64,000 nucleotides of DNA. Source: Dactylorhiza incarnata (Eukaryota; Streptophyta; Magnoliopsida; Asparagales; Orchidaceae). The stretch covers positions 1,897,001-1,961,000 of the forward strand of contig JAWHQI010000304.1 of assembly GCA_033032865.1 (NCBI GenBank), in the 5' to 3' direction. The notes under the pieces were generated by a model that saw only the letters and a program-made list of their open reading frames with translations, was not told the DNA's origin and did not search any database. Of this stretch, positions 1 to 12,159 are shown in pieces. Each line of letters opens with the position of its first letter. The stretch's first letter is position 1. Made by a program: the position numbers and the translations under genes.

Positions 1-1455
1 CTGACTATTGGGTTGCCAATTCGAATTCGAACATGACGCCCGCGGTCCGCCGAGTTCCAGAGACTTGTACTTGATCGATTTGGGCAGATAGGAGCCCAGG
101 TCGACATCATTAAGGATGACATCGTTAGGGTTAGCACTAGAATCGATCGGTTAGACATTCCAAGAGGTTAGGCCCCACCCCCACATTATGATGATCTCCC
201 GAACGATCCCCGGGATGTTCCACCACCCCTGGAGAGATGTGCTAGAGACCCTCCTTGCCGAGATCCCGCTCCTCCCACGAGAAGGAATCCCTTGCAGGCC
301 TACGAGTATCAACATGGTCCATCTCCTATGAGAAACCACCGCTCTCTCGACGAACCTCGTCCAACCCCTCCACCGGGTCGTAGAGGTCGTGCTCCACCAG
401 CATGACACGATTTCAAATGACGATCATTATGATGACTTCTCGGAGACACGTCGCGGAGCAATCTTGATCGAGGGTGACATTACACGGCGCATCTGCGTCG
501 ACGCACCATCCTTCGACGGTCACCTGGACCCGAAGACATTTAGCGATTGGCTCTTGGAGATGGACCATTACTTTGAGTGGTATGAGATGAGTGGCGAGAG
601 CTGAGTGCGGTTTGCCAAGATAAAGTTACATGGGCAGGACAATTTACTGGACGAGCCTTTAGAGATCTCTTAACCGGGATGGATATTACCCCATCACCCA
701 ATGTGCTGAAATGAACAGCGCCTGAAGGACAAATATCTTGGAGTCCATTGAGACCGCGTCTTGTTTTCGGGCCGAACTTAGATCTGATATCCGGAGGGAA
801 TTGATTCCCCATAGAGTAGAGACGGTCGAGCAGGTGTTTCAACTCGCTCTTGAGTATAAGCAATACCTACTCACCCCAGGCTCGAGATTGGTCATCCCTC
901 GACTTGACACTTACACATTTTCGAGGCCCGCCCCGACTATGACCACAACGCCTCTTCACACCCCGTGGATGCGAAAGGCAAAGCGATTATTCTTGGAGCC
1001 CTAAAATCGGGGGGGGGGGGGCGTATAGTCCTACAGGTGCTCTGACAGGGGACATGTGACTAACTAATGCCCGACTAGAAATTTACTGATTGAGGAGGAG
1101 GGTGAGCCCAACACTGATGCTGAGAACACAACTGTTGAGGAGATTACAGTCACCTTGGAGGACGAATGGGAGAATGACACTGAGAGTTCACTGGAGTTAG
1201 GAGTGATTCTCCGCCTTTTGCACACTCCGACTATAGTCCTACAGGTGCTCTGACAGGGGACACATGACTAAGCAATGCCCGACTAGAAATTTACTGATTG
1301 AGGAGGAGGGTGAGCCCAACACTGATGCTGAGAACACAACCGTTGAGGAGATTACAGTCACCGTGGAGGACGAATGGGAGAGTGACACTGAGAGTTCACT
1401 GGAGTTAGGAGTGATTCTCCGCCTTTTGCACACTCCTCGTGCAGAAGAGGAATGA
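1..1455 (+). pseudogene. gag remnant of gypsy A1
   Basis: Broken gag of element A1; Gag would form the particle that packages the element RNA. Readable pieces lie at 389-604, with a Gag-like stretch (FDGHLDP then FSDWLLEMDHYF), and at 738-1004, with RRELIPHR and QVFQLALEYKQY typical of gypsy Gag. A zinc knuckle follows (YRCSDRGHMTKQCP near 1240-1290). Its first Cys position reads Ser and the earlier tandem copy carries a stop, so nucleic-acid binding would be lost. The acidic tail (EEEGEPNTDAEN) is also present twice because of the 208-bp duplication. A run of about 11 G at 1010-1020 marks a further length error. No single frame spans the gene. Confidence 0.7.
1024..1437 (+). repeat. 208-bp direct tandem duplication in gag (two copies)
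   Basis: The segment beginning TATAGTCCTACAGG at 1024 starts again at 1232, and the two copies match almost base for base to the CACACTCC ends at about 1228 and 1436. Each copy carries the zinc-knuckle codons and the acidic tail. The few differences (for example GACATGTGACTAA versus GACACATGACTAA) show that the duplication is not brand new. Confidence 0.9.
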
Positions 1456-1628
1456 CGCCACACCACTATTTTTTACACCTATTTTCCCACCGCAGGCGCT
1501 GAGAAAGGTTTGGAGCGTATGCAACTCACAACCGAGTCACACCCACATCTCCCTACCGCGTCCTTTGGGTGGACAAGTCTACCATCCAGGTTACACAAAG
1601 ATGCCACGTGTTATGACCGATCTAACAC

Positions 1629-2690
1629 GTGTATTCTTTGATAAGGGACGATTACCCTATATCGAACCAACTCAGGGATTCTCCCAAGGGTAAGTTCAAC
1701 TCGTCCATTGGTGCAGGGTCTTCGAGACCTTTGCATATCTTGAGGAAGGGTGACTTTTTGAGAGAGAATTTATACACTGGGGTTATGTATGTAGTGGCCG
1801 CCACCATGACTTCTGAGGCCTCTACAGATATTGTGATTACTGATTCGGACGTCTGTCAATTGTTGGATGATTATTTTGATATCATGCCTGAGGAGCTCCA
1901 TGACGAGCCCCCTCCTTTAAGAGACATCCAACTTGCGATTGATCTAGTCCCAAGGACATCTTTGTCTAACTTACCCCACTATCACATGAACCCAACCGAA
2001 CATGCCGAGCTAAAAAGCCAAGTTGATGACCTCCTTCGGAAGAGTTTCATACGTGAGAGTTTGAGTCCATGCGCAATACCTGCCCTTCTTTCTCCGAAGA
2101 AGGATGAGAGCTGGAATATGTGTTTCGATAGCCGTCTATTAATAAAATCACGGTGAAATACTATTTTCCCATACCCCGTCTCGACGACCTTCTGGATGAG
2201 ATGGTTGGTGCCCAAATCTTTTCAAAAATCGACATGCATAGTGGGGGTACGATCAGACTAGAGTGAGGGAGAGGGACGAGTGGAAGATGACCTTCAAGAC
2301 GAAGAATGGTCTGCTTGAGTGGCTAATTATGTCATTTGGATTATCGAACGCACCCAACACGTTCATGAGGGTGGTGACGCAGATCTTGCGGCCCTACTTG
2401 GGCAAGTTTTTGGTAGTGTATTTCGACAACATATACAGCCAGGGACGCACTGAGCACCTGCACCATATTCGCTTCGTATTTGATCTCCTCCGGAGGGGGC
2501 ATCTACATATCATTTTGAAGAAGTGCTCATTCTTATCCGTGCTTGTCCATATTCTCAGGTACATCACATCCTCATCTGGTATATCGGTTGATCCTGAGAG
2601 GTCAAGTCCATTCATGAGTGACCCATCCCGACAAATATCCATGAGGCCCGTAGTTTCCACGGTTTGCCACCTTCTATAAAAGGTTTGTCA
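1629..2690 (+). pseudogene. protease-RT remnant of gypsy A1
   Basis: Reverse transcriptase of element A1 in at least two frames. The first (to 2156) shows LPHYHMNPTEHAEL, then SPCAIPALLSPKKDESW, the usual fingers region. The second (2263-2679) shows WLIMSFGLSNAPNTFMRVV and VVYFDN. The catalytic YxDD reads YFDN at about 2417-2428, so the second Asp is lost, on top of the frameshift near 2150-2260. The DEPPPLRDIQLAIDLVP linker just ahead of RT is typical of the family. I do not see an intact protease DSG triad upstream. The copy cannot make an active enzyme. Confidence 0.8.
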
Positions 2691-2718
2691 GAGGTTTCAG
2701 TTTTATTATGACCATCTT

Positions 2719-3215
2719 ATGAGCTGCCTCCATAAGGGAGATTTTATATGGAGGAAGGCGACCACTCGGGCATTTGAAGAAATTAAAGAGAAGTTATCAT
2801 CCGCCCCTGTTTTGCGTCTCACAGATTTCTCTAAGACGTTTGAGGTGACTTGTGATGCATCAGGAGTTGTTATTGGTGGAGTACTTAGTCAGGAGGGTCA
2901 TCCAATTTCTTACTTCGGTGAGAAACTGAATGACGCCCGAGAAAAGTATTCGAATCACGATCGTGAATTTTACGCTGTAGTGCAAGCACTTCGCTATTGA
3001 CGTCATTACCTCCTTCAAAAGGAATTCTTTCTATACTTTTACCATCAGGCCCTGCAATACCTTGACTCGCAGAAGAAATTGGGTCATCGTCATGCAAAAT
3101 GGGCAGAGTTTATGCAAAATTATCATTATGTTCTCAAACAATGTGCGGGTGTTGAGAAGAAGTTGGCTGACACCTTGAGTCGTCGACCTTCTGTATATTA
3201 TGAGTACACGAGTTG
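2719..3215 (+). pseudogene. RNase H remnant of gypsy A1
   Basis: RNase H domain that follows RT in gypsy Pol and removes the RNA strand. Readable are FEVTCDASGVVIGGVL with the first catalytic Asp, the PISYFGEKLNDA block, and EKYSNHDREFYAVVQALRY. A TGA stop (2998-3000) then replaces the Trp expected in RYWRHYLL. The frame stays readable as HYLLQKEF, QALQYLDSQ, WAEFMQNYHY and LADTLSRRPS. The expected YTDHQAL motif reads FYHQAL, so a catalytic Asp is also gone. The LSRR end marks the join to the integrase linker. Confidence 0.8.
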
Positions 3216-4400
3216 AGGTCTTCGAGCATTTAGTTTACGACTACCCGAAGTGCCTAGATTTTGCCGACATCTATGATGCTCTAATGAGAGACCCTTCTGA
3301 GCCTCATGAGGGTTATATGATCTCTGATGATTATCTATTCTTGGGCTCGCGCCTCTGCGTACCACAGACGTCTGCTGATCGCTAGGCATTGTCGAGTCTG
3401 TTAAACCGCGAAGGGGTCACACCAACTCACTGGTTTATATACTCTGCTCCTTATCCCACAGAGACCCTGGACCGCCATTAGCATGTAATTCATACTCGGG
3501 CTCCCTCGCACCCTGAGGAAGCTTGACTCTATCTTTGTCGTTGCGAACCATTTTCAAAAATGACCTACTACAGTCTATACCGAAAGACCACTGATGCGTC
3601 TCAAGTGGAAACTCTATTCTTTAGAGAGATGTTCAAGCATCATAGGCTACCCACTTCTATAGTTTCTAGCCACGACGTTCGATTCATGAGCTATTTTGGG
3701 AAACGTTGTGGAAGAAAATTGTTACGACGCTGAAGTTTTCCATCGCCTATCATCCATAGACGGATGAATAAATTGAGGTTGTCAATCGTAGTTTAAGAAC
3801 CCTACTGCGATGTATAGTTGGGGATAGTCCTTATACCTGGGATTTCGTTCTATCCGTAGCTGAATTTGCATATAATAGTTCAATTAATAGATTCACGTGT
3901 CTGAGTTCGTTTCACATCAATGTTAGGTTATGAACATAGGAAGCCCATTGACCTAATCCAAATCCCTTTAGAAGCCTGACTCATGAGTCTGCAGATCTTT
4001 TATTCAGCATTTGCATGCACTTCATGAGTCAGTCCGAAAGAAAATTGCAATGAGTAATGATTACTATAAAACCCAAGCAGATCAACACACGAGAGATCAG
4101 ATTTTTGAAGCTAGAGAGCAAATGATGATTCACATACGATCTGAGAGGTTCCATCAAGGAACAACAGAAAAATTAAGTGCTCGACGAATAGGTCTCTATT
4201 ACATTCATATGAATGATCAAAACAAATGCATATGAGATTGACATCCCTCAAAATATGGGGATAAACCAAGTCTTCAATGTAGAGAACCCGACTCCTTTCT
4301 ACGAGGAGCGCGTGTATGTGATCCCTTTTCGACTCTCACACATGAGCCACAACATCACTTACTTCCTCCCACTCCACGTCTGCCTCAACCTGAGGAGTCC
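3216..4400 (+). pseudogene. integrase remnant of gypsy A1
   Basis: Decayed integrase. The linker and zinc-finger side shows YPKCLDFADIYDAL and YLFLGSRLCVPQTS (3200-3385). The core shows HFSKMTYYSLYRKTTDAS and HHRLPTSIVSSHDVRFMSYF (about 3545-3705), where the expected SDRD reads SSHD, so a catalytic Asp is in doubt. The C-terminal part at 4011-4235 has LHESVRKKIAMSNDYYK and 4213-4330 has YEIDIPQNMGINQVFNVEN, both typical of gypsy integrase tails. Several stops and frame changes separate the parts. A homologous tail is visible in element E (49340-49450, minus) and in element M (30740-31060). Confidence 0.75.
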
Positions 4401-4439
4401 ACCATGAGAGCCACCTCGCACCACCTACGGTTCCACCAG

Positions 4440-4612
4440 TTCAGTTTTCATACAGAGATACATCTTACTCAGAGCTACTCGGACTACCGGAGACATACTT
4501 CAGATTGTTGCGCATGACTTCACAACCATAGGAGGGCGAGATACACCACAATATCTTGTCCGTTGGAGCGTCCACCCGACCTCAGATGATACTTGGACGA
4601 CTCGCCTCTAGG
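4440..4612 (+). pseudogene. chromodomain-like C-terminus of gypsy A1 integrase
   Basis: One frame reads RATRTTGDILQIV, then DTPQYLVRWSVHPTSDD and TWTTRL. This matches the shape of a chromodomain (a YLVKW block followed by TWE), the module chromoviruses use to steer integration to particular chromatin. It is the last coding block before the LTR. Aromatic cage residues cannot be judged confidently in such a decayed copy. Confidence 0.6.
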
Positions 4613-4674
4613 CTACGCCGAGTGTATGAACATCTTCACTCACCGGATATGTGTACTTTCAAGCCGCGGGGAGT

Positions 4675-5930
4675 TGGTGGAGATCGCCGACCCACATACA
4701 TTTATTCCCACAGGAGGCGGTGATCCGCTACCTGTTAGGACGATCCGAGTCCACAGATGCATTCAGATGGTCATTTTGAGTCTGTTTCGTATATTTATTT
4801 TATTTTTTAAGTTGTATTTGACACCCGATCGTTTCAGACATTATGAGCCGTCCGATTTGGGTGCCCTATCAGTTGTGTTTTATTTATACGCGCATGTGTG
4901 CAACAGTTTTGGTGATTGAGGCTTTGCTTTAGTTTCAGAACCTCCGGTCTCCTCACTCCGCGACTCCGCGAGGTCCTCCTTGGTGCGACTCTAAGGCTTC
5001 GTCGTTTCCAACCTTCTCTTCCCCGTCGATCTCCTACTCCTTGTCCTCGGCCACTCCTGCAAGCCCACGTCTGTGAACACCACCATCTTCAACTAACCGC
5101 AAGCCCTGATTTTTACCCTAGCCGCGACCCTCCACCATCTCCCGCTTTCAGTTTCCCTCTGCATCGCGCCATACTTGATCCCGTCCATCTCCCTCTGTCG
5201 TTACAAGCCTCCACGTGATAACCAAGCTCGCCTAGCCATTCCTACGCCGACTTTGTTCCCCACCCTCTCCCTCGATTATGTTCCCTACTTCCCCCGTCGA
5301 TCCAGATAACCCCTCCATCATTACTTCCGGCCTCATCACCTACAACCATTCCCGATACCGCCTCTGGGCCATCTCGATGCCACTCCCCCTCCCCCTCCCC
5401 CCTTTCCACAATTCCTCTACTTGCAACAGCTTTGGATCTTTTCTATTGCCGGAATTCACCCCTACCAACATGCATAAGTCATAGTTTTTTTTCTAATTTT
5501 GTATGCTTGGACTATATTTATTGGATATGATATCATATGCCGTTTTTTGTGAGATTATCTTATTTGCAGGGAAATTTATTCATTGCATGCTTGAAATATT
5601 GTGCCTCAATTGCTTATGAACTAACACTTGCTTCTTAATTCAAATTTCTGTGAACAAATGTGCTCCTGACTAGACTTAATTTTAATTAATTACTTTTATT
5701 AATTTATAATTAAACTATTTCTATTGCATTTTCACCCACATTATAGTTTGTTATTAAGCGCACTACATTCCACCCATGGTTTCATTATAAGGCATCCACA
5801 TTCACAAACTACCCCCGCATCATCGTCTCTCTATTCTGTCATGGGTGGGCTATATATGACATTTCACCATAAATTTTGTTGTACTTTCATGCAAGTTTAT
5901 CTTATGCTATTTATTTTCCGGTAAGAAGGT
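4675..5930 (+). repeat. 3' LTR of gypsy A1 (end uncertain)
   Basis: A purine-rich tract (AAGCCGCGGGGAG, 4661-4673) precedes TGGTGGAGATCG, and the same junction appears inverted in element E (CGGGGAGAT then TGATGGAGATCG, 48985 down to 48960). LTR similarity to E runs through GACGATCCGAGTCCAC, the TTGACACC/ATGAGCCGTCCGAT stretch (about 4820-4860) and again at 5480-5700 (TTTTGTATGCTTGGAC). The 5000-5480 part is pyrimidine-rich and the rest AT-rich. The short ORFs here have no family resemblance and I treat them as noise. Confidence 0.65.
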
Positions 5931-6353
5931 CGTGCTTGCTGTCATTGAGCTAGGTTTATCTTGCAGCAATTCGCATAAGTCATCTCACTCAGCTGGGGAT
6001 TGTTCAATAAGATACCAACTTTAGACCATGTGATTGTCATTTTAGTAATTTATCATGGATGAATTGTTAGAGATCGGGATGCGAGTGCTTGCCGGAGCTT
6101 GGAAGAAAAAAGAGCTCGATGTATTCAACAGTTAGCATACACTTGGAAACAGTTTTCACCTAGCGTCAACTTACTACCAAGTCTAGAGAAGACCAAAACC
6201 ACTTCACACCGAAACACATCCCATTATATAGTGGGGCACAACATTCAAAAGTAAAAAAAATATTACTTCCTCACCACTCTGCGCGAGTATAAATGAAATA
6301 TAGATAATATTGGCACATTCGTAACAATCTCTTAAAGAAGGAACAACCTCATC
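5931..6353. other. no gene recognised; AT-rich spacer
   Basis: Between the A1 LTR and the hAT terminus I see only AT-rich sequence without a coding frame, RNA gene or clear repeat. It may be the pre-insertion host sequence, probably still inside the XDH intron. Confidence 0.4.
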
Positions 6354-6650
6354 TAGGGGTGCAAGTTGAGTTGAGCCAGTTCGAAAGCTCGACGAGCCGG
6401 CTCGAAAAAATACTCAATTCGAACTCGAGTTTGTCGAGCTCAAGCTTTAATTCGAGCCGAGCTCGAGCCTCGACAACCTTGTTCATGAGCTCACGAGCCT
6501 GCTGACGAGTTTTTTTTTGTTTTTAAATAATATTTTTTTATTTATAGTATATATATAACTATATTAGTATATTTATTATATTATATATACATATAATATA
6601 TATTATTAACTTATTCAAATAGAATATAAATATTAACATAATAGGGATTA
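6354..6650 (+). repeat. left terminal and subterminal region of the hAT fold-back
   Basis: It starts with the TAGGGGTGCAAG terminus, then many short palindromes (CGAGCTCGAG type, 6375-6520) and an AT-rich tail ending TTAACATAATAGGGATTA. The tail continues, after the gypsy insertion, at 16588 (GGGATTTCATTTC). The reverse complement of 19960-20423 gives the same order without the gypsy, which proves the interruption. Confidence 0.8.
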
Positions 6651-9135
6651 TGTAACACCCCAACTTAGTTTTACCATAAATCTGCAGTCCGGCCGGGCCC
6701 CGTGATAAGGAGCAAACCAAGTAAAGGTAATAAAATTAGTACATAGCAGGAATAAAAGAAAAGTGCTAAAGAAGTACTTACAACGAAAGTATAAGATAAA
6801 CTAAGGGTAAATGTGTACCTCAAAAGTCTGAATCCACAGAGCCACTAAAATTTAAAGAGTCAAAAAACTTGAAATACTGAATTTTTAAACATAGTCTGAT
6901 ACAAAGAACATTCGACAATTCTGATACATACCCAAATTCACAATACAGTACTGCGAGATTAAACTACTAAGTGAATAAACTATAAGAGCAACGTCTGCAA
7001 ACATGCTCATCCTAAGCGCAACACCCACCTGTGACCCCTGTAATAATAAGCCCAAAAAATGGGTCAGCCCAACAGGAGAGTAAGAAAAAACAATTCTCCC
7101 AGTGACACTAAAATATTAATAATTGAAGAAACACGTGTGCATGCTAATTAAAGAAATAAATATTTTGTACTAAAAAATAATTATACTTCAATATTAAGCA
7201 AGTTATTCTATCGAAATGTCGTAAACATAACTGATTGTTCTATTGTAATCAAATTATGTATTTCTATTTAAATGCTATAAATAATAATTTTTCTAAACTG
7301 CGGCATATGCTTGAATTTTAGGCATTCTGGAATTATTCTTATTCATGTTCTAGGATGAGTTATTTCTTATGCGCAATTTAACGATTCGAGTTTTTACTAA
7401 CGAACGCATCACGTTCTATGTCCCACGGACTTGGACCCGCATCTACTAGTTTACTAGAGGAGGTATTCTCTCCCAAAAAATTGAGGCTTATAGGGACTAC
7501 TACGCCCTATAAGTAAGATAGTGCGCCTCTATCTATCACGAGTGAAAACATCATTCGTGCCTCCTAATTGATTCCCGTTAATATTTGGATTCTGATAAAA
7601 TATTCTACTAGATGTCTGAGATCGAAATATTTATTTGTTGCCGCCTTATGCCCACAAACATACAACCTTCAATGTTTTCTGAAGTTACCAGTTACCTGTT
7701 CTGTGTAGGTCCACTATTTTCCTAGGGATCTAACTAAAAGAGAACATGAAGTTCATGCTCTATCTGAAATACTTGAATGTCTGAAATACTTGAATGTCTG
7801 AAATACTTGAATGCTGAACATAAAGTTCCTTTATTGCTTCTATCTGAAATACTTGAATCTCTTATTAGCACATGTGCATATTTCTAATTAATTTCTCATC
7901 TACAAAAGAAATATTTATGCGCTACGAAGTGATATGTCTAACCAAAAGAAATAGAGTTTTTTACCGTGGCATTTCGGCGCTCGTACATGAGACGCGGCGG
8001 CATAGCTTCCTCTAAGCAAGGTCTATTATGAAATCCTAGAAGGATGCTCGTCCGAATCAGCACCTGTGATTTATTTAAGGTCTAAAATTATTTACACACT
8101 AGGCAAAACAATTTCATTAATCGGGGGTTTCACCGGAAAAGTCTCCGACACCAAAGGTTGACATTGCAACGAAACGGAGGGGGACTTACCACTCTCCTAC
8201 TAGTGTAGGATAATGATTTCTGTGACGGAGACGGCTACACAGAATCTGAAATTGCCGGTCCCATCGATAACCTAGAAGATCCATTGTTCGATATAGGGCT
8301 TAAGTAGAAATTTCGATAAACACCGCCATATACGCGAAATCTGAAATTTCCAAAGGGGATTTGACATTACCTGATCAAGAGCATGCCGGAGGAAAGGCGA
8401 TCGAGACCAACAACCTCGGCCTCAATTAGGGTTGTTGAGGAAGGCAATAATAACACCTAAACTCCTAAAATCTGAGGATGAGGAACGAGAAACTTTGGTT
8501 CTAACTTCTGAAACTGAAAACCGGAAGCTTAAAAATCAAGTGGAGAAAAGGTTTTGGGCCGCTACCTGGAAGGCACAGCGATTGGGGAAACGTGAGGGCT
8601 CCAGTCGACGCTCCAGAGTACGGGACAGCACGACCACGTTTTCTCCTGAGCGGCGCCGGCTGCTAATGAAGGAGGAAGGATCGACTGTACCTTAATTAGC
8701 GCCGATTAGAGGCGTGGCTGGCCTTGGCCTCTGCCGTCGATGGGAGAGAGAGCGTCAACGACTAATGAGAGCGAGAGGGAGCGTCTGCGAAGGAATTAGG
8801 GTGCGGCGGTTTCGATACTCGGATGAGAGGGCTGGGGTATACGCGATACGTCAGGGGCGGCTTTAAATCTAAGCGGCAATACGCGTGAGAGGGGGGTGCG
8901 GTTATGGTATCCGAGGGGAATGGGAGGAATCGTGAGTGCGGTTAAGGTATCACACGAGCCTCTATTAAAAAAATGCCAAAACAATTTTATTAATTTCAAT
9001 TAATTCACTGCTTAATGCATAACCGCTAAAAACAATATTTCGTACCTCGACAAGACGTCTGCTCGATCAATTTCGCTCGTGGTCGGACCCTGTAATTTAT
9101 GATTTATTTTTGCATTAGCAATTACGGATGTTACA
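6651..9135 (-). repeat. 3' LTR of the Tekay-like element (2485 bp)
   Basis: This is the LTR next to the polypurine tract. It matches 14188-16582 along its length but is 90 bp longer. Two visible causes are three copies of a 17-bp unit (CTGAAATACTTGAATGT from 7764) where the partner has one, and about 60 bp near 7325-7385 missing from the partner. No coding sequence; the short ORFs are not conserved between the two LTRs. Confidence 0.92.
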
Positions 9136-9149
9136 AATCTCCCCTCCTA
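9136..9149 (-). promoter_or_regulatory. polypurine tract of the Tekay-like element
   Basis: On the minus strand TAGGAGGGGAGATT lies directly against the start of the 3' LTR. This is the RNase H-resistant purine primer for plus-strand DNA synthesis. Confidence 0.8.
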
Positions 9150-9169
9150 ATAAATTTTCGTCCTCGAAA

Positions 9170-10548
9170 GTTACAACATACCTGAGTCAAAGAGGAAGGC
9201 AAAATCTTTAGTTCTCCGGAGTTCATCTTCTCTTTCCCAAGAGTACTCTGGTTGACCACAATTTATCTAAAGAACCTTTACAAAATGGATCTCTCTGTTT
9301 CTGAGCTTCTGAACCCTTGAGTCCACTATCCTAACTGGCTTAATATTAATACTAAGATTTGATTCGATTGATGCTTCCTCAGTACTGATCACCTGACTAA
9401 GATCTCTGACTGCTCTCCTCAGATAGGAGACGTGGAAAACATCATGTAATCCACCCATTTCCTCAGGCCAGGCTAATCTATAAGCAACCTCACCTATGCG
9501 CTCCAGTACCTCGAAAGGACCAACGAACCTTGGACTCAATTTCTTCATCCGCTTGATTCGAGAAACAAAATTGACAGGTCTGACCTTCAGATAAACATAA
9601 TCTCCCACGCTGAATTCAACTGGTCTATGCCTCTGATCATAATACTTGGCCTGACGATCCTGAGCTGTTTTCATGCGCTCCTGGATAAGCTTGACTCGAG
9701 TTGTGGTCTTGTCAACCCATGATTCTTTGTTGGAAGACCTCTCTTCACTTTCAGCCCAGCACAACGGTGTCCGACACCGCCTACCATAAAGAGCTTCAAA
9801 AGGGGTCATCCCAATGCTTGCCTGGAAACTGTTATTGTAGGAGAACTCAATTAGAGTGACATACTTCTCCCACTTACCACCAAAGTCTAAAATGCACATA
9901 CGGAGCAAATCTTCCATAGTTCTATTTGTGCGCTCTGTCTGTCCATCTGTCTGGGGGTGGAGGGATGTACTGAAAAGTAGCTTAGTGCCCAAACGCTCCT
10001 GAACGTACTTCCATTCCTTGGAGGTAAACCTGTCATCTCTGTCAGAAATTATAGTCTTAGGAACACCATGGAGTCGGACTATCTCATCCACATACAACTG
10101 AGCCAATCTCGGACCCTGATCCGTTTTCTTGTTAGGAATGAAATGGGCAACCTTGGAGAGGCGATCAACTATAACCCATAAAGAATCGTTCCCACTCCAC
10201 GATCGGGGAAGGCCGTGAACAAAATCCATTGATATATCCTCGAAATTCCATTCTGGAATAGGTAGTGGCTTCAACATGCCTCCTGGCCTCTGGCCCTCAG
10301 CTTTAACTAGCAAATTTCACACTTACCAACATACTTTGTCACACATTCTTCAATCCTGACCACCAAACTAACTTCTTAAGATCTGCATACATCTTTCTGC
10401 TACCCGGATGTATCGAATATCTGGAATTATGAGCTTCAAACAGTATGTCCTCTCGAAGGTGACTAACATCTGGAATGCACACTCTACTGTCGTGTAGAAG
10501 TAAACCCTCCTGAATGCTGAGCTTCTCCTTCTGACCAGCCTGGGTCAA
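9170..10548 (-). pseudogene. integrase plus truncated chromodomain of the Tekay-like element
   Basis: Integrase joins element cDNA into chromosomes. The zinc-finger part (10548-10339) shows HLREDILFEAHNSRYSIHPG and then breaks. A frameshift and a TAG replacing Gln just after KCEIC separate it from the 348-residue core (10313-9267). The core keeps the DDE residues: Asp in SMDFVHGLP, Asp in IISDRDDRF and Glu in QTDGQTERTNRT. The C-terminal GPFEVLERIGEVAYRL block and EMGGLHDVFHVS are intact. The chromodomain then starts (NREIHFVKVL) but stops at a TAG where relatives have Trp. The frame reads on as EYSWEREDELR, so the chromodomain is cut by one base change. Confidence 0.9.
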
Positions 10549-10557
10549 GTCCCAAAG

Positions 10558-12108
10558 CTATACCATCTTCAGATCTAGTGGCAAAGCTGTTCTGATCCTA
10601 TCTTTAATATCACAAGTGATTTCCATCCAGCTCAAACTCGCAGAACCAAAGCTGGAGCGAGGTATGACACTGATCTCCAATATCTCCAGAGCTCGCACAA
10701 GCTCCTTCTGCCGAGTAATGGGGGAAAAACTCGAACCTCTTCTACTAAGCGCATCAACAACCACGTTTGCTTTCCTCAGGTGGTACTGGATACCAATATC
10801 ATAATCTGAAAGGAATTCTACCCACCTACGCTGCCTCATATTAAGCTCTTGCTGATCAAATATATACCTAAGACTTTTATGATCCGTAAAGATCTCATAA
10901 CGAACTCCGTAGAGGTAGTGTCTCCAAATCTTCAAAGCGTGGATGACGGCTGCAAGCTCCAAATCGTGTACAGGATATTTTTTCTCGTGAACCTTTAACT
11001 GTCTGGAGGCGAAAGCTATGACTTTACTATGTTGCATAAGTACACAACCCAAACCTTGACCTGAGTCATCGCTATAATTCTGAAAGCCATCTGAACCTGA
11101 AGGTAGACTCAAAATCGGGGCGATCATCAACCTAGATTTCAACTCCTCAAAAGCAAGCTCACACTTAACTGTCAAAGTGAAGGCTTTTCCTTTCCTGACA
11201 AGCGTAGTCATCGGTAAAGATATTTTTGAGAAGTCCTTAATGAATCTCCTGTAGTATCCTGCTAAACCGAGAAAACTGCGAATTTTAGTAATCGCCTTCG
11301 GCCTTGGCCAATCCTTTATTGCTTCTATCTTTTTCGGATCCACATCGAGACCCTTCTGACTGATAGCATGTCCCAAGAATGCAACCTCTTAAAGCCATAA
11401 CTCGCACTTAGAAAACTTTGCATACAGCTGATTCTTTCTGAGAGTGCTCAAAATTGTCCTGAGGTGCTCGACGTGATCTTCTTGACTCTTTGAATACACC
11501 AGAATATCGTCTATAAAGGCGATAACGAATCGATCTAGGAATTCCCGAAACACCCTATTCATCAGATCCATAAAGGCGGACGGGGCATTAGTCAGTCCGA
11601 ACGGCATGACCACGAACTCATAGTGTCTGTATCTAGTGCTGAACGCCGTCTTCTGAATGTCCACATCTCGAATTTTCAGCTGGTGGTAGCCCGACCTCCA
11701 ATCTAATTTGGAGAACGTGCAAGATCCCTCGAGCTGATCGAACAAATCGTCTATCCTGGGAATATAATACTTATTCTTAATTGTCGGCTTGTTCAGCTCG
11801 TGGTAGTCTATGCACAACCTAAGGCTACCATCCATCTTAACAAACAGTACTGGGGCACTCCAAGGTGAAGTGCTGGGGCGAATGAAACCCAACTCAATCA
11901 ATTCCTGCAACTGGATCTTCAACTCAGCAAGTTCTCTTGGAGCCATCCGGTAAGGGCTCTTGGCCATTGGCGCAACTCCAGGTACAAGATTGATCTGGAT
12001 GTCAATCTCTCTGGTAGGAGGCGCTCCAGGTAACTCCTCTGGAAATACATCTGGAAACTCCTGAACTACATGCACTTCTAGCACATTAACCTTATCTTCA
12101 GCATTCAT
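10558..12108 (-). pseudogene. reverse transcriptase-RNase H of the Tekay-like element
   Basis: RT (12108-11389) runs from [12 protein letters not shown] through [41 protein letters not shown] and FIDDILVYS, where both catalytic Asp residues are present. A TAA (about 11386-11388) after CELWL replaces the usual Lys. The same frame continues as [10 protein letters not shown], so the polyprotein is interrupted once. The connection and RNase H part (11376-10558) shows [63 protein letters not shown] and [10 protein letters not shown]. The first catalytic Asp block reads [10 protein letters not shown]. Apart from the stop this is a well-preserved domain, suggesting a moderately recent copy. Confidence 0.92.
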
Positions 12109-12159
12109 GAGTACTAAGAACGTTACACAACCTTTGTTGATACATCTAACAGCCTTGAT

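Larger units (their letters stand above)
1..5930 (+). mobile_element. Ty3/gypsy element A1, degenerate, 5' part outside the window
   Basis: The order gag, zinc knuckle, reverse transcriptase, RNase H, integrase, chromodomain-like tail and LTR is readable on the + strand, so this is a chromovirus-like gypsy element that enters from the left edge. Every domain is broken by frameshifts and stops, so the copy is long dead. The 5' LTR is not in the window. The 3' LTR and the chromodomain region have a recognisable inverted relative at 47700-49450 (element E), which helps to place the LTR start near 4675. The outer LTR end is my estimate from where similarity to E fades, near 5720-5930. Confidence 0.8.

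Noticed and set aside
6346..6353. 8-bp target duplication for the hAT fold-back
   Set aside because: ACCTCATC on the left and AATACAAC on the right do not match.
8432..8695. 87-codon frame in the Tekay LTR
   Set aside because: The other LTR copy breaks it (15880-16135), so it is chance coding in an LTR.
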